Positions 43,568 through 52,928 are shown, counted from the stretch's first letter. The stretch: DNA of 64,000 nt from Methanobacteriota archaeon (GCA_002720055.1 PBGH01000014.1:1-64000); one strand, 5' to 3'. The notes: generated from the letters alone by a model not told the origin. Program-made: numbers and translations.

Positions 43568-44785
43568 TTAGCTCCAGTAAGACTCTCTTAGAAATTGATT
43601 CATTTCCATGCAAGCTTGTACATCAGAAGGACGTTGGGACATTATTTCTGAACCGTTTAGATGTTTGATAATTGGTAAAACATTACTTTGGTTTACGACT
43701 CCCCATCCCAATTGAGTGCATGGTGCTACCGGAGAGACAGGAGTAGTCCCGGAAAGTGGGTCCCATGTTGTGAAGGACGGATACCATGCAGAAAGATTGA
43801 GGGCACCTCTCAAATCATCATTACTCAATGAGAAATTAGTCCCATTCACCAATAGTCCACCCCTATTCAAAGGATCTGCTCCAGCAGACAAATCTCCGAA
43901 CTCACCTCTGAGAGTTTCGAGAACCTCAGAGAGTAGCCCCGCGGTCCTGGGGGTCGCGAAAGAAGTACCCGATGTTGTGTGGTAACCATCTATGTCATCA
44001 TGATTAGGAAGATATTGTGTCCAGTCTGCTGCTATATCTGGATAAGATCCGCTCATGGTCTCCTTCTGATCGTCATCTTCCTCAGCATAACCGGAGATGC
44101 CTATACTCCAAGGAGGTCCGGCTGTAGAGTCTTGAACAGCGGGAGAAGGGGAATTATCTGCAGCACCCGTGTGAACCTTCTTTTGTTCGACAACTGCTAC
44201 CTTCGTAGCATCCTCTATTCCAGGAACTGGGATAGAAAGAATAGGTCCGAAGCTTGTAGTGATGATATCAACTAGTGGCTGATTTGCGGCTGCAAGGACA
44301 GCAGCGTCGCTAAAACCCTCCACGAAAAAAATTACAGCATCGGGATTGGCATTCAATACTGCTCCTGTAACTGCGGTACCATGACCATCACTCGGATCAT
44401 CTAGAATCGGGATATCTGTGTTATCATCTGGTGTGGTGCCGATAATTCTAGAACCCTTGAACCACACTATGTCTTCAGTTCCGATAACGTCCCAACAGTC
44501 TTCTCTATCGTTCTCATATCTCTCTTCCCAAGTTCCGTTGGTGGATATCTCACAAACGAAATTCACTCCTAGTCCATCTAGTAGCCATTGAGGATATGAA
44601 TCATTCATAATGAAGTGATTATGGTACACATTAATTCCTGTGTCTATTGGAGCCACAACGCTGAATGAACCGAATTCCTCCTCATTGTCAAGAATTATTG
44701 TCATCGAGCCTCCTTCTTGATTGAGGCATCCACCAAATGATGTAGAAATGATAAGAATACAGACAAATCCCGCCGGGACCTTCAT
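43568..44785 (-). CDS. lipoprotein subtilase (S8 peptidase)
   Basis: This 405-residue protease has a signal peptide with lipobox FGGC (Cys20), so it is probably tethered to the outer face of the membrane. The triad is Asp48 in APIDTGI, His135 in GHGTAV and Ser275 in GTSFATP, with the oxyanion Asn near 211. There is little sequence for a propeptide: Asp48 comes only 28 residues after the lipid Cys. It lies between the HTH_10 regulator and xdhC on the same strand, an odd position for a protease. Confidence 0.92.
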   Translation of the reverse strand: MKVPAGFVCILIISTSFGGCLNQEGGSMTIILDNEEEFGSFSVVAPIDTGINVYHNHFIMNDSYPQWLLDGLGVNFVCEISTNGTWEERYENDREDCWDVIGTEDIVWFKGSRIIGTTPDDNTDIPILDDPSDGHGTAVTGAVLNANPDAVIFFVEGFSDAAVLAAANQPLVDIITTSFGPILSIPVPGIEDATKVAVVEQKKVHTGAADNSPSPAVQDSTAGPPWSIGISGYAEEDDDQKETMSGSYPDIAADWTQYLPNHDDIDGYHTTSGTSFATPRTAGLLSEVLETLRGEFGDLSAGADPLNRGGLLVNGTNFSLSNDDLRGALNLSAWYPSFTTWDPLSGTTPVSPVAPCTQLGWGVVNQSNVLPIIKHLNGSEIMSQRPSDVQACMEMNQFLRESYWS

Positions 44786-44810
44786 GCCTCTCCGATTTTA
44801 ACTCACGATT

Positions 44811-45656
44811 TCATTCTTCGGTTTCCCCGACTCTTCTCTCTAAGGAAAGTATCTCAGCACAGACTGCGATTGCAATTTCTTCGGGCGAATCAGCACCTAT
44901 TTCGAGTCCAATAGGGCACCTTACTGAATTTACTTCAGCCTCATTAATACCAGAGTTTATCGCAGATTTTCTGAATGTAGACCATTTTTTCTTCGAACCA
45001 ATCGCTCCAATTCGCGGCCTCCCACTGTTCCCTGAAATACTCAATAGCCCTATCAGTAAGTCTTCGTCTACTTCCCAGTCATGGCTCAGTAGGAGTACAT
45101 CGGAAAACCTCCGAATCGACTCTTCGTTCTCGGAATTAATGAAATCCTCCACAGTGCTACAGGATGTATCCAAGGCTCGCGGAAATCTTCTCGAATTGGA
45201 GAATTCTTGTCTGATATCAAAAACGCTGTAAGACCACTTCAGATTATCACATACATTTGCAATAGCAATTCCTACATGACCACCTCCAGCAATAAGGATA
45301 TTAGGAACAGGATTAATCACTTCCATTGACACTGTCACTCGCCCTCCACATAGGCTGTCCAAGGGTACCGCCTCTTTTTCCTTGCCATCTTTGTTCAGTA
45401 AGAAAACCTCCACACTTCCTCCTTTTTTTCTCTCTAAAAAACTGTCTGAGCTCAACATTTGTTCCAGCTTCTTCTGAATCTTCAACTCAAGCCCTGCGCC
45501 ACCAACGGTTCCATACTTAGAACCAGATGAACTTATTGCAAGTTTTGCTCCTGGTTTCCCAGGAACACTCCCTTGAGCCTCAATTACTGATGCTATCGCT
45601 ACTCTTTCGCCGGCACTTAATTTGTCAACGACCCAGGTTAGCACTGCAATGGTCAC
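44811..45656 (-). CDS. xdhC: XdhC/CoxI-family molybdenum cofactor maturation protein
   Basis: This 281-residue protein has the N-terminal XdhC motif IEAQGSVPGKPGAKLAI and GTVGGAGLE, and a C-terminal nucleotide-binding fold with ILIAGGGHVGIAIANVC. XdhC binds molybdenum cofactor, aids its sulphuration and inserts it into xanthine oxidase-family enzymes. Its presence beside the hydroxylase genes supports a sulphurated cofactor in that enzyme. Confidence 0.92.
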   Translation of the reverse strand: MTIAVLTWVVDKLSAGERVAIASVIEAQGSVPGKPGAKLAISSSGSKYGTVGGAGLELKIQKKLEQMLSSDSFLERKKGGSVEVFLLNKDGKEKEAVPLDSLCGGRVTVSMEVINPVPNILIAGGGHVGIAIANVCDNLKWSYSVFDIRQEFSNSRRFPRALDTSCSTVEDFINSENEESIRRFSDVLLLSHDWEVDEDLLIGLLSISGNSGRPRIGAIGSKKKWSTFRKSAINSGINEAEVNSVRCPIGLEIGADSPEEIAIAVCAEILSLERRVGETEE

Positions 45657-45729
45657 AATCCTCTGGAAGGGTATTCAGCTTTGGAGTTGTGTAACTACGC
45701 CAATCTAGAACTACACGCTGAACTTCTAA

Positions 45730-46938
45730 CTAAAATGATATATCTAAAACCAACAATAAAATTCCCATAATGAGTGCTGGAATCGTTGTATGGAATGTTG
45801 CCCATAGACTCGCTACCCTGTGTCTGACCAGTAATGGAAAGAGAGCATCCCCATCTTGACTAATTGCGTTCGCGGTTAGTGCCGGGAATGAGATAAGATC
45901 CTTAGTGTAGGCAGTTATGGCAATTATTTGGGGGCCACAACCAGGGACCAATCCAATAATTGAAGCCAAAAAAACGGCAATTAACCCATCACCATATTTT
46001 GCTAAATCACCCTCATCCATCCCCGAAAACAACATAGAAAATTCGAAAATAAGATAAGCTGAGATTACCCAAAATGTAACGAAAGCAGTCTCGCTTGCAG
46101 AGTGAATCAAAGTTTCTCTGATTGAATATAGCTTGTCTCCTATCGAGGCTTCAGTATCATCTCTAATCCAGCTCTTCTGAGAAATATAGAGAATAACTGA
46201 CAAAGTAGTCCCTACCAAACCTATCCATGTTATGAAACCATCAAGCTTCATTGGGTTATACTCCAAAACAAGCTCATATTCCGGATCTTGAGAACTCCAC
46301 AATATGAGCATTATAGCGAATACTAGTCCTATTGACGTAACCAACCACCAGACTGCATAGCCTTGGTGTAGGAGGAAATATCCAAAACCGCCCTCATTCT
46401 CCCTTCCAAGATCATCAAATACAATTTGGGAATCCTTGATCTCTTCGATAACCAGTATTTCAGAATTTTTTGATCCTTCAAAATTTGATCCAAATACCCC
46501 TAAGGGATTTTGCGGGGTCACTCTTGCTCCATCTATTAGGTAACCCCATGTCACTCCAACTAGAAATGAGATAATATGGACCGCTACCACAGGGGCGATA
46601 AAAGAAGAGTCTGTAACGGCTGCCCCAATCAATACAAAGGCAGCATCTCCAAGAGTCGCAATTAGTGTTGCAATTACCGTGCCGTATGTGATATATCCCC
46701 TCGCATACATTGGCATCATCACTATCGCCCCTCCGCAACCTGGAGTGATGCCCATTATTGCTCCAATTACTGGCTGCCACCTCTTGTTAGCACGTATTGA
46801 ATCCACAAATCTCCCAGCGGTGATATACTGCAACCAACTGAAGAGAAGAACCATTGCTGCTACAAAAACAGATACTGCGAGAAAAGCATCTCGCATACTT
46901 ACAACAATCACTTCGACGACTTCAGTCGTGGTTGGCAT
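45730..46938 (-). CDS. putative 10TM metal exporter (ArsP_2-like)
   Basis: This 402-residue protein has about ten membrane segments in two halves, each with a glycine-proline-cysteine motif: GITPGCGG in the first half and GLVPGCGP in the second. That pair is typical of PF11449-type putative heavy-metal or manganese transporters. The inverted repeat of motifs suggests a duplicated fold. It lies inside the molybdenum cofactor cluster, so a role with an oxyanion or metal linked to that enzyme is possible but unproven. Confidence 0.75.
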   Translation of the reverse strand: MPTTTEVVEVIVVSMRDAFLAVSVFVAAMVLLFSWLQYITAGRFVDSIRANKRWQPVIGAIMGITPGCGGAIVMMPMYARGYITYGTVIATLIATLGDAAFVLIGAAVTDSSFIAPVVAVHIISFLVGVTWGYLIDGARVTPQNPLGVFGSNFEGSKNSEILVIEEIKDSQIVFDDLGRENEGGFGYFLLHQGYAVWWLVTSIGLVFAIMLILWSSQDPEYELVLEYNPMKLDGFITWIGLVGTTLSVILYISQKSWIRDDTEASIGDKLYSIRETLIHSASETAFVTFWVISAYLIFEFSMLFSGMDEGDLAKYGDGLIAVFLASIIGLVPGCGPQIIAITAYTKDLISFPALTANAISQDGDALFPLLVRHRVASLWATFHTTIPALIMGILLLVLDISF

Positions 46939-46960
46939 TTATCCCCCCAAATCAAATTTG

Positions 46961-46967
46961 TATAAAT
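46961..46967 (-). promoter_or_regulatory. candidate TATA box of the ArsP_2-like gene
   Basis: On the minus strand atttata lies 23-29 bases before the ATG at 46938. That distance would place the transcript start at or near the start codon, which would suit leaderless translation, although a GGGGGGAT stretch just before the ATG could also act as a ribosome site. Confidence 0.4.
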
Positions 46968-47031
46968 CATTTGACATTAGATTCATACAACATCTCATAT
47001 CTATTTCGAGCCTTGTATTATTATATCTTAT

Positions 47032-47631
47032 TCAGTTATCAAGTATGTATGACAATTTCTCCTCTAAATTATCAATATCATTCGGAGTATCTAAGTTTAG
47101 GTGAAGATGCTTATCATTGACCTTGAGTCTTGATGGTTTCACAATTTTGTTTAGTGGCATGTCTGAGGGGCTATTTCTAACAATCTCAACGTCACTTTCG
47201 ATCAGTATCACAGGATGACCCCCCCTACCTTCATATTCAGGACATGTTGTTTCAAAAGATGCAATTAGTCTACTGAGGGAAGAGTCAGAAAAACCAGGTC
47301 TATCTACAGGTACCACAAGCAACCTGTATCCCGGATCTCTCAGTTTATCTATTCTAGAGATTCCTAATTTTAGTGAACCTGTTCTACCTTTCTCTGGCAT
47401 GGGGTTAATGATAATCTCCGATCTAGGTATGGACTTTCCAATTTTATTTGCATTCCTGTTACTCGCTACCAGTGTGATAGGTAAACCATGAAATGAGATT
47501 CTATCGTATAACCACTGGATAAGTGTTACAGAACCAACCGGCAGTAGTGCCTTGTCTCTTCCAAGTCTTCGACTATATCCTGCTGCAAGAATTACACACT
47601 CTAATCTGGACCCAACCATGTTAACCGACAT
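47032..47631 (-). CDS. mocA: MocA/MobA-like molybdenum cofactor nucleotidyltransferase
   Basis: This 199-residue protein has the nucleotidyltransferase signature LAAGYSRRLGRDKALLPVGS and the metal-binding Asp in VVPVDRPG, which separates MocA-like enzymes from other sugar nucleotidyltransferases. MocA adds CMP to molybdopterin to give the cytosine dinucleotide cofactor used by xanthine oxidase-family enzymes. Its location a few genes from the hydroxylase supports that over MobA (GMP). The true start may be a few codons downstream of 47631. Confidence 0.82.
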   Translation of the reverse strand: MSVNMVGSRLECVILAAGYSRRLGRDKALLPVGSVTLIQWLYDRISFHGLPITLVASNRNANKIGKSIPRSEIIINPMPEKGRTGSLKLGISRIDKLRDPGYRLLVVPVDRPGFSDSSLSRLIASFETTCPEYEGRGGHPVILIESDVEIVRNSPSDMPLNKIVKPSRLKVNDKHLHLNLDTPNDIDNLEEKLSYILDN

Positions 47632-47658
47632 ATTTTCTCAGTGATAGTACTGCATCAA

Positions 47659-48627
47659 TTACACAAGAAGTCCACTCAGGTAAGTCATGTAAGAGAGATA
47701 TGTTAGAATCATCAATGCACCTATTCTCTTCGAAAAATCCTTCCCTGCTAGAAAAACTCCTACTACAAAACCAGAGGTCATAATCACCACGATTATATCT
47801 CTGCCGAACTCACTATCGACAATAATCCCGTTACCTACTATACTTGCAATTCCTAAAATTCCCATGATGTTCATTACATTAGATCCTAGAATATTTCCTA
47901 CAGCTACTCCCCCCTGTCCTCGAAGTCCTGCTACTAATGTGACTGCCAATTCAGGCAGGGAGGTTCCAAGTGCGACTATTGTCAAACCGATTATTGCTTC
48001 CGAGACGCCGAAAGTATCGGCAATCCCCTTTGAACCGGAAACTAATAGCTCAGCTCCGAACCAAATCATCAACCCACCAACCAGACAAGTAGGAATGGCA
48101 ACAGAAATTTTTTCCGACAACCATGATTCTTCAAATTCATACTCATCTTCTCCAGCTATTGCCTTAGAATATGTGTAGAAATAGTAACCAGATAAAGCGA
48201 CTATCATAACAAATCCTCCAATCAGAGTAACCTCGCCACTGATTACAAAAAAGGCCATGAATGCAGTTGCAACTACAACAGCCAGAGAATCTCTCTTTAC
48301 GGCCTCACCCGTTTGTGACTTAGCCCCCATCAGTGCTGCAGCACCAAGTACAAGCATGACATTGGCCACATTTGAACCCAAAACACTACCAATAGCAATA
48401 TCGGGCGAATCAGTTCTTACAGCTTCTACAGCAACTGCTAGTTCAGGAAGAGAGGTACCTACCGCAACTACCGTAAATCCAACAACTAGAGGTGAGACAC
48501 TTAGATTCTGTGAAATTCTTGTTGCACCTTGCACTAGAGCTTCCCCCCCTCCCATGAGCAGAGTAAAACCCGAGAGCACGAAAAAAATGTCAACCAGCGT
48601 CTGATCCACACCCGAACCCCGCGACAC
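47659..48627 (-). CDS. Na+/Ca2+ exchanger family antiporter
   Basis: This 322-residue membrane protein shows the two alpha repeats of the CaCA family: VGTSLPELAVAVEA with GSVLGSNVANVMLVLG in the first half, and LGTSLPELAVTLVAG with GNILGSNVMNIMGILG in the second. Ten helices are likely. It would exchange calcium (or another cation) against sodium or protons. It is nearest the mocA gene, but no functional link is evident. Confidence 0.93.
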   Translation of the reverse strand: MSRGSGVDQTLVDIFFVLSGFTLLMGGGEALVQGATRISQNLSVSPLVVGFTVVAVGTSLPELAVAVEAVRTDSPDIAIGSVLGSNVANVMLVLGAAALMGAKSQTGEAVKRDSLAVVVATAFMAFFVISGEVTLIGGFVMIVALSGYYFYTYSKAIAGEDEYEFEESWLSEKISVAIPTCLVGGLMIWFGAELLVSGSKGIADTFGVSEAIIGLTIVALGTSLPELAVTLVAGLRGQGGVAVGNILGSNVMNIMGILGIASIVGNGIIVDSEFGRDIIVVIMTSGFVVGVFLAGKDFSKRIGALMILTYLSYMTYLSGLLV

Positions 48628-48667
48628 AGCACAAATTACTCTTTGCTAATAACGAACAGTGTCCTTT

Positions 48668-51547
48668 CTAAATACAAAGTTTCTCGATGTGCCTAATTAG
48701 TACTGCCACACTAGGCACTGTATGATCTTCAAGAGTAGGCGAAAATGGTACAGGAGTATCAAGGGCCCCTACAACAACTGGTGGGCTCTCTAATCTCCAA
48801 AATGCTTCCTCTAGAATCCTACTTGAAACAGTGTGACCAAAACCTCCAGTCCACTGTGATTCTTGAAGAACCAACACCCTACCAGTCCTCAAAACTGAGT
48901 CTATACAGGTCTGGTGATCAAATGGAAGAAGAGTCCGCAAATCGATTACTTCTATCTCTACCCCTTTTTCTACCATCAATTCTGCAGCTTCTAAGGCTAC
49001 ATGAACCATTGAACCCCATGTAACAATACTGAGGTGATTTCCTCCTCTAATTACCTCTGCAACCCCTATTGAGCTGACTCCCCTTTCAATTCTATTTTGT
49101 ACCTTTTCTGTATCGACAATCTGATTAATTGATTTACCCCAACCCGTTAAGCCACCTCTCAGACCATAAAGCCCAATATGCTCCAAAAAAATCACTGGAT
49201 CAGGAAGATGATGAGATTCAATAAGTAGGTCGTATGCATCTTGCGGATTACTAGGGGCTACCAGGACTAATCCAGGATCATTTGTTAACCATGACTCAAT
49301 CATGTTTGCATGAAATGGTCCACTTCGGGTTTTAGCCCCCAATGGGATTCTGACCGTCAGTGGAACCTCTCCTCCCCATCTCCATCTTATCTGGGCCGTA
49401 TTGTTAACTAGGGGATTCATAGCTAGAGCAGCGAAACCACCGAATTGTATTTCTGCAATAGGGCGCATACCACCCAGAGCGGCACCTGTTGCGGAGTGGA
49501 TTATTATCGCCTCAGAAAGCGGCATATCTAGCAACTTATCCTGATGCCCCTTTGCTTTCAAAGGGAGATTCATACCGAAAGCTCCTGCAACTTCCATATC
49601 TTCCCCCATGATGACCATTTTTTCACCGAACTCTTCCGCTAGTCTAGCCATAGCATTCTGAATTGACCTGCTATATGTCCACGAATTAGCGGCATCGGAA
49701 AACTCAATTGAGTACTCTCCCGGTTTTAACACAGGATCTGGAACCTCTAAATTATCTCCGATCCTACTAATTTGGCTGTCATGACTTTGGGCGTCATACA
49801 GTGATGTTATCCCTCTGACAACCGAATTTCCTTCTGGCCATTCCATATTTTCTAGAACCTCTCTAGCTAATTCTATTGCATCGGTCTCTTCATCGAGAAT
49901 TTTATCCAATATATTCTCTCCAATACCCATTTCTACAAGTAATTCTCTGTGATTTGGAAGTGGATCCTTTTCTGACCAATACTTCAACAAATTCCTATCC
50001 ACATATCCTGGAGGGTTTCCACTGGATGAGCCTAGGTAAAGGTCATCATGATGATGTGCATGACCACACCCTCGCATAGTTTCAACATGAATTAATGTTG
50101 CACCCCCTTCAGACATTGCAAATTCTCTAGCAACTGCCGTAGAAGAATAGAAACTTGCAGGATCGGATCCATCTATACTCCATGATGGTATACCCATGGC
50201 ATATCCCTTATCTCCGAAAGTCTCAGCTCCAGATTGAGCCAAAGTGAAGGTATCCAAAGCAATTTGATTATTCTGAATCATGAAGCAAATTGGGAGTCCA
50301 CGAACTCCTGCAAAATTCATTGCTTCCCAGAACTCTCCACTACTGCTACAACCCTCTCCTACGGGAGCCAGATGGAACCTACTAATTCCTAGACGTTTTG
50401 CCGCGAGAGCAATCCCCGTAGTCGTCGCACTAGCGATCGGAAGAGGAGCAGTTGGAGGAAGGATCCCCTTCTCCCAATTCCCTATGTGAAGATCCCTCCC
50501 CCCACTTTCTTTGTGTCCTCCATCCATATATGATCCAGATTTTCCCATTTGAGCCGATAAGATTTCGATCTGAGTTTGTCCCATTGCTAGGGCGAGACCG
50601 GTATCCCTAATCATGGGTGCAATTATGTCCGCATTACTCTTTTCTTCAGGCGGAAGGTCAACTGCCCTGGTCATTGCAGATGCACATGCGACGACTCCTT
50701 CTTGCCATGTTGTTCTGAAACCCTTTCCTCCGAAAATCCCTCCATCAGGGGTTGGCAGCCCATTTGTGAATAGCTCCTTAAGTTGCTCATCGATTAATCT
50801 AGTTCTAATCATCCATCTCTGCCATTGAATCCTTTGATCCACTGTTATTGATGCACTATATGCAATCCTTCTCAAACACAATGAAACATCTATCAAAAAT
50901 CTAGAAATTCTTCTAGCAAGGTATATGCTCCCGGTTCTTCTAGGAATAATCTCTTTTTCCTCTAGTGATGAAAATTCAGGACTAATTAGACGTTCAGATA
51001 ATAATTTTCCAATATTGGTAACAAGTGAGATTGAAAATTCATGAAAGGCTTCACCATCGAATTTAGGACTATGAATCGATTTTTCTATGCACTCAGATAC
51101 AGCCTCTAAGTAACCATCATGTCTTTCAGCAATAAATCTTAACAGCTGAGATTTTACTACCTTTGAGTTAATTTTTTCAGAGAAATCGAGAGGAGACTCT
51201 GGTTTCCATCCCAGACCCCAAATTATTGGTAATTCGGACTGTTTTGCAGTTCTTATGTCATCATTAGGACCGACGATCTCGTTTTGATAGTCTTCAAAAT
51301 CACGCTCGTTCCTTCTTTCTGCCTCCCTCTCCAGTTCTACAATGCTGGTACTTGGTTTCCTCTCCCATATCTCGACGGTCCTACTTCTGCCCTTACCCGA
51401 TGACGACCTATTGATAGTGACCCTAATCCTTTTCCCGCAGGGTTGGCAACTTCTGTCAAGTCTGTTAGATTTCGAATTCCTGGTTTTCCAGATTTGATGA
51501 TGTCCACAACTAGGGCACTTCCAAATCCCCATTCTACCGTTACTCAT
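48668..51547 (-). CDS. fused E1 alpha/beta 2-oxoacid dehydrogenase with N-terminal zinc ribbon
   Basis: This protein of about 959 residues begins with a zinc-ribbon-like CPSC...CQPC (Cys11, 14, 34, 37), then a helical region, the thiamine-diphosphate alpha part with APVGEGCSSSGEFWEAMNFAG and IQNNQIAL, and the beta part with IMGEDMEVAGAF, DMPLSEAII, PIAEIQFGGF and VIDLRTLLPFD. Members decarboxylate pyruvate or branched-chain 2-oxoacids and pass the acyl group to E2. The thiamine motif reads GEG instead of the usual GDG. The frame extends to 51700, but the extension is AT-rich promoter sequence, and ATG 51547 starts just before the zinc ribbon. No E2 or E3 is nearby. Confidence 0.87.
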   Translation of the reverse strand: MSNGRMGIWKCPSCGHHQIWKTRNSKSNRLDRSCQPCGKRIRVTINRSSSGKGRSRTVEIWERKPSTSIVELEREAERRNERDFEDYQNEIVGPNDDIRTAKQSELPIIWGLGWKPESPLDFSEKINSKVVKSQLLRFIAERHDGYLEAVSECIEKSIHSPKFDGEAFHEFSISLVTNIGKLLSERLISPEFSSLEEKEIIPRRTGSIYLARRISRFLIDVSLCLRRIAYSASITVDQRIQWQRWMIRTRLIDEQLKELFTNGLPTPDGGIFGGKGFRTTWQEGVVACASAMTRAVDLPPEEKSNADIIAPMIRDTGLALAMGQTQIEILSAQMGKSGSYMDGGHKESGGRDLHIGNWEKGILPPTAPLPIASATTTGIALAAKRLGISRFHLAPVGEGCSSSGEFWEAMNFAGVRGLPICFMIQNNQIALDTFTLAQSGAETFGDKGYAMGIPSWSIDGSDPASFYSSTAVAREFAMSEGGATLIHVETMRGCGHAHHHDDLYLGSSSGNPPGYVDRNLLKYWSEKDPLPNHRELLVEMGIGENILDKILDEETDAIELAREVLENMEWPEGNSVVRGITSLYDAQSHDSQISRIGDNLEVPDPVLKPGEYSIEFSDAANSWTYSRSIQNAMARLAEEFGEKMVIMGEDMEVAGAFGMNLPLKAKGHQDKLLDMPLSEAIIIHSATGAALGGMRPIAEIQFGGFAALAMNPLVNNTAQIRWRWGGEVPLTVRIPLGAKTRSGPFHANMIESWLTNDPGLVLVAPSNPQDAYDLLIESHHLPDPVIFLEHIGLYGLRGGLTGWGKSINQIVDTEKVQNRIERGVSSIGVAEVIRGGNHLSIVTWGSMVHVALEAAELMVEKGVEIEVIDLRTLLPFDHQTCIDSVLRTGRVLVLQESQWTGGFGHTVSSRILEEAFWRLESPPVVVGALDTPVPFSPTLEDHTVPSVAVLIRHIEKLCI

Positions 51548-51600
51548 ATCTCTCGCCGAATATTCATAGTACAACAATATTGGTGATTCTGAAACAGTTT

Positions 51601-51752
51601 TAACCACATTTATGAGTATATTGTGGTATATTTCGAAAAAAAGAGGTATTTTTTTTAAAATTACCACATTATAAAAGTATACTAAAGTAAATATTACCAC
51701 ATATCATATTTAAAATTAAAATTATCTGGATTTTAACATATTTTACCATATA
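51601..51752 (-). promoter_or_regulatory. AT-rich control region with repeated TTACCACAT boxes
   Basis: Upstream of the E1 fusion gene, 237 bp between coding regions is very AT-rich. ACCACA boxes stand at about 51603 and, on the other strand, 51623 (as TGTGGT), then 51663 and 51696; a weaker ACCATA lies at 51745. Their centres are about 20, 41 and 33 bp apart, close to whole turns of DNA. This suggests repeated binding of one regulator upstream of the core promoter, which may use the AATATT near 51575. Confidence 0.45.
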
Positions 51753-51784
51753 AAAAAAAATGACTGAATTGAATAATACCACTA

Positions 51785-52888
51785 TTAATATCTATTAATG
51801 GTACGATCCACCTCCTCAGCCCATCTGTTTATTCCTCCTGTTAAATTGAATACCCTGTCTGCAGACCATCCCGATTCAGAAAGTAATCTAGCCACCAAAG
51901 CAGATCTTACTCCGCTTCTACAATATATCACGATCTCTTTGTTTCTCGGTAACTCTTCCAATCTGGCAGGAACTTCCAAATGCATAATCCTTAAGTCGGT
52001 CCCAGAAATACTAGAAATCGCCTCTTCATGGGATTTTCTGACATCCAATAAGTACGGATCCCATCCATTAGCCCTTCTCTCAAAGTACTCAATAGGTAGA
52101 ATTTCCGAGAAATTCCAGCCCATCTTTTTTTCCAGCTCGGTGGCCTTTATTCGATTTTTATTCTTAGAAAATGATAGAATTTTCATTTTCATAGTCAATG
52201 CGTCGATTGTTAGCAATTTACCACATAGATTATCTCCAATTCCTAGGATTAACTTGATAGCTTCCGTAGCTTGGAGAGTTCCTACTATCCCGGGAAGAAC
52301 CCCAAGAACTCCTGCCTCCGAACAATTAGGTGCTAATTCCGGAGGGGGTGATTCCGGAAACAAATCTCTGTAATTGGGACCATCCTCTACGTTGAAAGTG
52401 GAGACCTGTCCTTCGAAACGATGAATACTCCCGAACACCCAAGGTTTTCCTGTTATCTCGCTTGAATCATTGATTAGGTATCGAGTTTCAAAATTATCTG
52501 TTCCGTCGATAATCACATCGAAATCTTTGAAAATTCTCAACGAGTTTTCTTGGGTTAATTTTTCTGGAATTTCAATGATATCTACGTCTTCATTGAGATT
52601 TCTAATCCAGCTTGCTGCCGAGCTCACCTTGGAATAGCCCAATGATTCATTGCTGTGAATAATCTGCCTTTGAAGATTTGAAGGGCTAACTATGTCGTGA
52701 TCCATTACTCCAATCCTACCAATTCCAGCAGCAGAGAGATACATCAGTGCAGGTGAGCCCAGTCCTCCCGCCCCAATGACCAGAACCGATGAATCTAGCA
52801 TTATGGACTGACCTTCTTCCCCTACTCCCGGAAGAACCAGATGCCTAGAATATCTATCCAGCTGATCCTTCCTGAAACTATGGGCCAT
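51785..52888 (-). CDS. moeB: MoeB/ThiF-type adenylyltransferase with rhodanese domain
   Basis: This 367-residue protein combines an E1-like adenylating domain (residues about 1-245; DRYSRHLVLPGVGEEGQ, GAGGLGSPALMYLSAAGIG, and the Arg and Asp of NLQRQIIHS) with a C-terminal rhodanese domain (about 270-365; LLDVRKSHEE and active-site loop YCRSGVRS with its Cys). It would adenylate a ubiquitin-like sulphur carrier such as MoaD, ThiS or SAMP and supply sulphur. Both CxxC zinc pairs usual in MoeB are absent (the first reads NYRD), while the Cys before EAGV is kept. It may serve molybdopterin synthesis for the hydroxylase. Confidence 0.9.
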   Translation of the reverse strand: MAHSFRKDQLDRYSRHLVLPGVGEEGQSIMLDSSVLVIGAGGLGSPALMYLSAAGIGRIGVMDHDIVSPSNLQRQIIHSNESLGYSKVSSAASWIRNLNEDVDIIEIPEKLTQENSLRIFKDFDVIIDGTDNFETRYLINDSSEITGKPWVFGSIHRFEGQVSTFNVEDGPNYRDLFPESPPPELAPNCSEAGVLGVLPGIVGTLQATEAIKLILGIGDNLCGKLLTIDALTMKMKILSFSKNKNRIKATELEKKMGWNFSEILPIEYFERRANGWDPYLLDVRKSHEEAISSISGTDLRIMHLEVPARLEELPRNKEIVIYCRSGVRSALVARLLSESGWSADRVFNLTGGINRWAEEVDRTINRY

Positions 52889-52928
52889 ATTCTCTCCGTG
52901 GGACGCCTGCCTCGCGGCTGCTGAGCCA

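Noticed and set aside
51548..51700. 51-codon N-terminal extension of the E1 fusion
   Set aside because: It is rich in Ile, Phe and Tyr because of AT-rich promoter DNA, holds the repeated boxes and precedes a natural start at the zinc ribbon.
51548..51784. AT-rich region with repeats as a replication origin
   Set aside because: No orc1/cdc6 gene and no GC-rich ORB-like element nearby; the boxes lie just upstream of a gene and fit a promoter better.
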